From Agriotes lineatus (taxonomy: Eukaryota; Arthropoda; Insecta; Coleoptera; Elateridae), in the NCBI GenBank assembly GCA_940337035.1, contig CALNHX010007652.1, forward strand, positions 1 to 64,000: 64,000 bases of DNA. Reading direction: 5' to 3'. The stretch's first letter is position 1. Each line of letters begins with the position of its first letter. Both the position numbers and the translations under genes were made by a program. Positions 58,043-64,000 of the stretch are shown one piece after another. The notes below the pieces were generated by a model. That model was not told the origin of the DNA, searched no databases, and worked only from the letters and a program-made list of their open reading frames with translations.

Positions 58043-59277
58043 CAGGGTGCCCGGATTTCGTAGGGACAACATGGGTAACTTTTGTATTTGAAGAGATAGA
58101 GAGATGGTTAAATTAGCAAAAAGGTGCAGGTTTGAGAGCTCATTAAGAATCCATCTTCAAATTTTACTTGTCATGGCCCACTTGTCTAAAATTTAAAAAA
58201 AAACAAAATCTCCTAATTTCTTTTATATGCCGTAACTTTTTTGTTACTTAAGATATTGAGGTGCGATTTGAACTAATTTGCATGGTAATTTAAATACTTT
58301 TATTGGCACTTGATAAAACCAATTTTATTTGTGTTAATTTTTAGTAATCTAACCTAACCTCAAAATTTTAAATTGGTACTTTGGCCCTTTTAAGAGAGGA
58401 TTTTTTTCTGAATGCAGTGATGTATTACATGATGTGAAAACTTCTTCAAAATTTTGAAAAACTGAGTTTATTCTTTTTACAGGCAGAAATCACTAGTGCT
58501 ATGATCACAATAACTTTGTTTTTTGTTTATCACGTTATCTGTGAAATTATGTTTCGAAACAAAAAGCAGGTTTATCATCATACGTGCCTGTCAGTGTGAG
58601 TGTTATTACTTCAACTTATAACGGAAAATTTTGAAAATATGATGTATTTTGTGCGTATGTCAAGTGCTACAAGAACGTAGAACTTATACGTCAAACATAC
58701 GGAACACACTGACACTACTGGAAGGCACGTATGATGATAAGAGTGCTTTTTGTTTCTAAACATAATTTTACAGATAACGTAATAAATAAAAAACAAAATT
58801 ATTGTGATCATGGCACTAGTGATTTCTGCCTGGAAAAGAATAAGTTCAGTTTTTCAAAATTTTGAAGAAGTTTCCATATCATGTAATACATCATTGCATT
58901 CAGAAAAAAATCTTCTCTTAAAAGGGCCAAAAAAATTGCATGGTACCAATTTAAAATTTTGAGGTTAGGTTAGATTACTAAAAATTTGCACAAACAAAAT
59001 TGGTTTAATTAAGTGCCAATAAATGTATTTAAAATACTATGCAAATTAGTTCAAATAGCATCTCAATATCTTAAGTAACAAAAAAGTTACGGCATATAAA
59101 AGAAATTAGGTGAATTTTTATTTTTTTATTTTAGACAAGTGGACCATGACAAGTAAAATTTGAAGATGGATTCTTAATGAGCTCTCAAACCTGCACCTTT
59201 TTGCTAATTTAACCATCTCGCTATCTCTTCAAATACAAAAGTTACCCATGTTGTCCCTACGAAATCCGGGCACCCTG
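58043..59277. repeat. long foldback element
   Basis: Near-complete palindrome: arms of about 560 bp start CAGGGTGCCCGGATTTCGTA and end with its inverse, spacer about 100 bp near 58655. TATA flanks both ends (58039-58042 and 59278-59281), a likely target duplication. No coding content. Confidence 0.9.
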
Positions 59278-59281
59278 TATA

Positions 59282-59566
59282 TATAGTATTACTAGTGAAT
59301 GCGGGAAATACTATATCGGTGAAACATCAAGGTCTTTAGAAGTTAGAGTTAAAGAACACCAAAATTTGATCAAGAAATACAAGATTCACAAATCTAAGAT
59401 AGTAGAACATGCTTGGAATAACAACCACAAAATATTTTGGCATAACACAAAGCTTTTATCTAAAGAATCGATATCAACTAGACGAAATATCAAAGAAGCT
59501 GCATCTATTTTACTAAGCAAAGACGAATACGTGTCCACACATTCAGTTGATTTAAATATTAGTTGA
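59282..59566 (+). pseudogene. Penelope-like GIY-YIG endonuclease fragment
   Basis: An open frame of 94 codons reads SECGKYYIGET, a conserved Arg ten residues later (RVKEH), and an HAWNNNH block. These are the catalytic Tyr/Arg region and helical tail of the Penelope C-terminal endonuclease. The reverse transcriptase is missing because the foldback element abuts its 5' edge. Downstream sequence to 59660 is the element's 3' end. Confidence 0.82.
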
Positions 59567-59687
59567 CTATCAATTCTTACAGATGTAATCAAGTAGTCGC
59601 ATGTCAGTGCCACTCTATTTATTGGGGAGGTTAATCGTGTTCTGCTAGATCTTCAATAAAAAAAATCTGTAAAACATTTTACCCAGA

Positions 59688-60326
59688 ACTTCCCTCGTCT
59701 ACATTGTGACACTAAATAATTTTAAAAATCACATTAAGTTAGGAGTAAAAATATCTTCACGTTTCTAATACATTAAATACATTTTCAAGAAAAAGTGTAG
59801 AACGCTGGGGGGATTTGAACTCCGCCGCATCTCCGTAGCAGATTGTAACCACATCGACTTTTCATCTGCGTCATCGAGACATTGGAACGAGTGCGACGCG
59901 CGCCTCTCTTGAACAGCAGGGTCTTATTGTTGAAACGTTTCGACTCTTTTGTGAGTTGAGTCCTATTTTGGGAAAGTGTACAGCCTGGCCTATGTGAAAA
60001 TTATTACTTCCTTCTATTTCAAAATTAACGCAAAAATAAACAAAATTTTATTTTTTTAAGGTAGTCACCCTGTATATATTTGTCTGAAATTTTCACGGTT
60101 TTATGCCAGGTATATATATAATGTATATGCAAAATATCATCTTCCTCCGACAAACAGTTTCTGAATTATACCATCAACAGACAAACAGACAGACAGACAG
60201 ACAGATGGAATTGAGAAAACCTGTTTTTCGTCATCTAGGGACCCTGAAACGTGAAGATCGGAAGAAATTTGGGAAGGTGATTTTTCGTGATTACAATACT
60301 TTCTTCGTCTTTCAGACGAGGGAAGT
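59688..60326 (-). mobile_element. 13-bp-TIR family with tRNA-like box, complete copy
   Basis: Perfect inverted ends ACTTCCCTCGTCT (59688-59700) and AGACGAGGGAAGT (60314-60326). On the minus strand a tRNA-like module has a B box AGTTCAAATCC (59811-59821) and an A-box-like TGACGCAGATG about 50 nt before it. A (GACA)n tract lies at about 60180-60204. No protein coding capacity. Confidence 0.75.
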
Positions 60327-60504
60327 AAAAAGCTAAGTTCTTGTTGATCTTTGAGTTAATTAGTTAATGTTGACAAGGGAAGTAGATTTGCCTGCCGAAA
60401 CGTTCATGTTTTAATATTTTTCATTTTGTAGTGTGGCGAAATACCCATAAAAATACGATGATTATTGAAGCGCCACAAATAAGTTTCAGAGATTATAAAA
60501 TATT

Positions 60505-62150
60505 ATTTAATGATTTATACATTTAAAAAATACAGTTTCAAATTAGATATTTTAAGAATAAGTGAAACGAAGAAACAAGGAAAAAGAAATATAAAGTTAA
60601 CGAATGATACGTTATATTACTCAGGAACAGATCCGGGACAAGAAGAAGTGGGAATTATTATTGCCGATAGATTAAATAGAAGAGTAATAAAAGCAGAATC
60701 AATTAATTCAAGAATAATAGCAATAGAAGTAGACTTGGGTTAAATTTTTCATATAATACAAAAATATGCTCCGGTAGAGGGAGCAGAAGTAAATAAGAAG
60801 GAAAAATTATACGAATAACTACAAATGGCGATAGATAGAGAGAAAGAAAAGAGTAACAAAATAATGATTTTAGGGGACTGAAATGCAAGGGTAGGTAGCA
60901 ACATAAATACAGGATTAGGCAGTTTGGGACAATTCGGAGAAATGATACAGAACAGAAATGGGAGAAAAATGACCGAATCCTGTATAGCAAATGACCTAAT
61001 AGTCGGTAATACTTTTTGGTACCAACCACTAGTGGAAAAGTACACTTATGTGGCAGACGAACGAGGCGCAAGAAGGCTTATAGATGACGTGATATTCACG
61101 AGGGAACTAGAACAAAAAATAGATGAAGTGAAAACAATAGGAGAAGCAGAACTTTCCACCCAACACAGATTAGTAAGAGCATTAATAAACGACATAAATA
61201 TTACAGAAGAAGAGAAAAAAGAATACGAAAGAATACCAGTATATAAACTAAAAGGGCAGAAACGTACAAGAATAACACAGATGCCAAACTCGAAAAATTT
61301 GAACTAAAAAGAAAAAAAAGGACAGTGGAAGAAGTATAGAGAATATTCAAACAGTACAGTAAAATTGTCGTTTTACCTTAAAAAAATTGGCCGCGGCGAT
61401 TCCTCTTGCCCAATGGTTTAGGGCCATTAGACAAGTGTAAAACCAAAAAGCCGTATCCTCACCCCCTGCCAATCAGCCGCCACCTTGAAAACTATTAAAT
61501 TAGTTTTTTTCTCGCGATCCATTGGTTGTACAGAAAAACTTATTGAACAAAAAATGTTGGAAATAAAATTCTACACAGTTTTTATCCCTACCGCGGTACC
61601 GAGAAGACATTATTAAAAGAGATTCGTGCATATTTTTTCAAGCACTACAACTTTTACATTCGCAATTTTCGGAAAAAACCACCCCCACAAAGCTAGAATG
61701 GCGGAAACCGATTTTTGGTAACTTTGTCGCCCTCTACCGTTTGAAATACCAACTTCTTGGTATCGCGGCAGTGATCACAAATGTGTAGAATTTTATTTCC
61801 AATATTTTTTGTTCAATAACTTTTTCTGTGCGACCAATGGATCGCGAGAAAAAACAAATTTAATTGTTTTCAAGGTGGCTGCTGTTGGGCAGGCGGTGGG
61901 GATACGGCTTTTTGGTTTTACACTTGTCTAATGACCCTAAACCACTGGGCAAGAGAAATCGCCGCGGCCAATTTTTTTAAAGTGACGGGGTATTTTTCGA
62001 CAATTTTACTGTACTAAAAGAAACACTGATAAAGAACGCCAGACAGATCTGCGGAATAAAGAAATTTAAACAAGACACCAAGAGGACCAGATGGTGGAAC
62101 GAAGAGGTAAAGAGAGCAATTAGAGAGAAGAAAAGACATGGAAAATATAT
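60505..62150 (+). pseudogene. non-LTR retrotransposon endonuclease, split by a foldback element
   Basis: Positions 60505-61300 read an APE-type endonuclease: ISETK, a QKYAPVEG block, GD-stop-NAR (a stop in place of the aromatic residue), IDDVIF and a final QHRLV histidine region. The linker resumes at 62020-62150 (KKFKQDTKRTRWWNEEVKRA) after an inserted element (61358-62010). Later sequence is lost at about 62152. Confidence 0.8.
61358..62010. mobile_element. foldback MITE inserted in the LINE, GTAC target duplication
   Basis: Inverted ends AGTAAAATTGTCG (61358-61370) and CGACAATTTTACT (61998-62010), with long arms sharing ATTGGCCGCGGCGATT and TAAAACCAAAAAGCCGTATC. GTAC occurs at 61354-61357 and 62011-62014. 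No coding content. Confidence 0.88.
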
Positions 62151-62152
62151 AT

Positions 62153-62950
62153 TGTGATGGTCTTAGGCCCACGACCCGATTCTGCTAGCAGTACAACTTA
62201 AGAAACAAGTTAATAAGCACAGAGTTGGGGTGTTTTATGTAACTGCAATACTAAGCTTAAATTTCAATCAGTAAATGCATTGGAAAATAGATGCCAGTAT
62301 TAATAAATAAATTGAGTAAGGAACGCAAAGGGTATTTCATAGATTGAAATTGACGTTCAAATTAATTAAATATTAGGCTTGTGCAGAATAAATGGCCGAA
62401 ACGAAAGAAATCAATAGTCACAAAAAGGTTTGCGATGTGCATGCCAATGAAGCGTAGATTTCAATATAGCTAAGCAGGGAAATTGTGAGCAATCTAAAAA
62501 AGGTATAGGAAGCCAGAACAAAATAATAATACGTTGCAAAGAGCAAATAAGAAATCAGGCAGCAAGACATGAAAATCAAGTGAAAAGCAGACAGAAGGAC
62601 ATGAAAAAGCAAGTCAAAAGCAGACAGAAGGAGATGGAAAAGCAATTATTAAGAAATGAACTCTATAAAATAATCAGTGCAATTAACGCGAGTGAAATAG
62701 AGCAGAGTAACTAATAAAACGTGTTTGTGGCAAAGAGACCTTTTAAAATTAAGAAATGGACAATATTTTAGTTATAAGAAATTTGTAAATATAATTTCCA
62801 TAATGTATTTAATTTAATCAAAACCAATTTCCGGTGCCTTGGTAACCATAGTAATAGATTAGATTTTGTTTTTAATAACGGAAATAAAAAAGAAATAATT
62901 AAATTAAACTTGACATTTAGTTTTGTGCTCCACTTCAACTAAAGATCCTT
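62153..62950 (+). other. inserted element with a broken coiled-coil-like frame
   Basis: Begins TGTGATGGTC where the LINE stops, as an LTR might. An ATG frame (62392-62457) and a shifted frame (about 62457-62712) together read a Lys/Gln/Arg-rich segment. It contains two copies of a unit with AAAAGCAGACAGAAGGA. The frame is broken by one shift. Not recognised; possibly a decayed gag-like gene. Confidence 0.3.
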
Positions 62951-62959
62951 TATCTAATA

Positions 62960-63320
62960 GACGTGTCTGTCCGGTACGCTGGTCTGTCCGGGACGCTGTT
63001 TTGTCTGTCTGGGACGCTGTTTCAGCAGGCAAACCCGTAAGAGATAGAGAAAAAAGTTATTAAAGTTGTATGTTTGGAATGGTCATGTCAGGCCAGGAAC
63101 CGAATTTCAGTCTCTAACACTAATTATTATCTTAATAATTATCCTAATCCTAACTTTTTAGGTTAGATTCTAGGCAAATTTTATCAAGGCGAATGCGACT
63201 GGTAGTTTGCTACCAACAATGACGTCATATACGTCCGTGTGGTGAATACGCGTTCTATTTGCAAAACGGTCTTTTTTGTTTTATTAAATGAGACATTTAT
63301 CTCACTGGACTGCTAGTTTT
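62960..63320. repeat. dispersed repeat with GTCCGGGACGCT motifs, copy 2
   Basis: Partner of 43293-43560. This copy has about 100 bp of extra sequence between the GAACCGAATTTCAGTC and AAACGGTCTTTTTTG segments. Confidence 0.8.
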
Positions 63321-63348
63321 ATATAATAAATTAAAATATTGGAGCTAA

Positions 63349-63651
63349 AAAGTATATCATTGTGTCGACCAAGTGTTGAAGTTTATGTGGGAACGTTTGC
63401 GGGATTTTCCGCAACATAAAATTAAATTTTCACCGAGAGAACCTTTGAAGATCATTGCCAACCGATCACATGAGGATTCCGATATTGAATTCCAGCCAAA
63501 AATAGGGTCCAAAGCCAGGGATTTCTACTGCGATGCATGAGGCAGGAGTGCAGGAGACCGACCAACAGCAAAAACACCGGAGGAAACCGTTCCAGAGAAA
63601 GATACTAGCTGGGGCTTGCCGAACATTGCAAAGAACATATCAAATTTTAAG
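63349..63651 (+). pseudogene. candidate exon with one in-frame TGA
   Basis: 101 codons in one frame, interrupted only by TGA at 63538-63540 and ending AAG before GTACTG (a possible donor, phase 0). Composition is protein-like (charged, Pro-containing). No family recognised; it could be a decayed mobile-element gene. Confidence 0.25.
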
Positions 63652-64000
63652 GTACTGTTTTAACCTAAAAGTATCAGTGTTAGGATCGGAAAATTTGTGT
63701 GCATACGAGACCAGACCTTGCTTATCAAGATTCAAGCATATCCTAGCATCCAGCTAAAGCGCAATTCAAATTATAAGCATTTACCCAAATTTGAGGTTAG
63801 GCGAAGGTAGAACAATTGCGAGATTTAGTCGGCATCCCTTCTGACGTCATGTAACAAATTAATGCCTGAAACAAATAATAATAATAACCGCCAAAGCGCT
63901 ACGATTTGAATAAATACCTCTGCGAATGTTCACAACGCTGACTGCACGATAAGAACCATTTTGTAGGTTTTGAAATATTGCATACAATAACCACTATGTA
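63652..64000. other. right edge, no feature
   Basis: AT-rich. Nothing supported. Confidence 0.35.

Noticed and set aside
58611..58811. 66-codon minus-strand frame in the foldback centre
   Set aside because: Lies in the palindrome spacer and arms with no conservation signal.
1..64000. CRISPR arrays, rRNA or canonical tRNA genes
   Set aside because: No spaced direct repeats of CRISPR type; the only tRNA- and 5S-like sequences are parts of SINE-like elements that lack complete gene structure.

Overview
The window looks like nuclear DNA of an insect. It is AT-rich, its genes are split by short GT-AG introns, it holds a receptor tyrosine kinase of the Torso type, and its mobile elements (hAT, Tc1/mariner, Penelope-like, non-LTR, LTR, Helitron, 5S-derived SINE, foldback MITEs) are typical of insects. 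The order cannot be fixed from the sequence; the repeat load would suit a beetle or another large-genome insect. There is no sign of prokaryotic organisation.

Layout. Position 1-243 is the 3' end of a small cysteine-rich protein. Positions 690-4580 carry a tandem pair of paralogous genes (309 and 329 aa from the chosen starts). They share a 59-60 nt 5' intron and have a core that resembles a minimal nucleotidyltransferase fold (Gly-Ser, then Asp-x-Asp). I know no named family for them. Positions 6170-8982 hold an intact two-exon gene of 917 codons with zinc fingers and a C-terminal tyrosine-recombinase-like domain, probably Crypton-derived. From 9 to 31 kb the DNA is mainly repeats: hairpin elements, a dead mariner, a hierarchical GC-rich 30-bp minisatellite (15.24-16.32 kb), a 315-bp tandem duplication with tRNA-like pol III boxes, and a small ORF behind a heat-shock-element-like site. 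Further on are a long foldback, a Helitron end, and a nested TIR element with a dead transposase and a 5S-derived SINE.

Positions 31991-35145 on the minus strand hold the last 11 coding exons (743 aa) of a Torso-like receptor kinase; its first exons were not found. Positions 37968-40516 are a complete hAT (Buster-type) transposon with an intact 614-aa transposase, 16-bp inverted repeats and a perfect 8-bp target duplication. From 41 to 64 kb the window is a graveyard of retroelements: several non-LTR fragments, three Penelope-like GIY-YIG fragments, LTR-like promoter blocks, and foldback elements, one splitting a LINE endonuclease with a 4-bp target duplication.

The genes do not form a pathway. 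Only the kinase, the tyrosine-recombinase-like gene, the paired nucleotidyltransferase-like genes and the hAT transposase look capable of giving a full-length product. Dispersed families link distant parts of the window: one with perfect 13-bp TIRs and an internal tRNA-like B box, another with 12-bp TIRs, and several palindromes that share a central motif.
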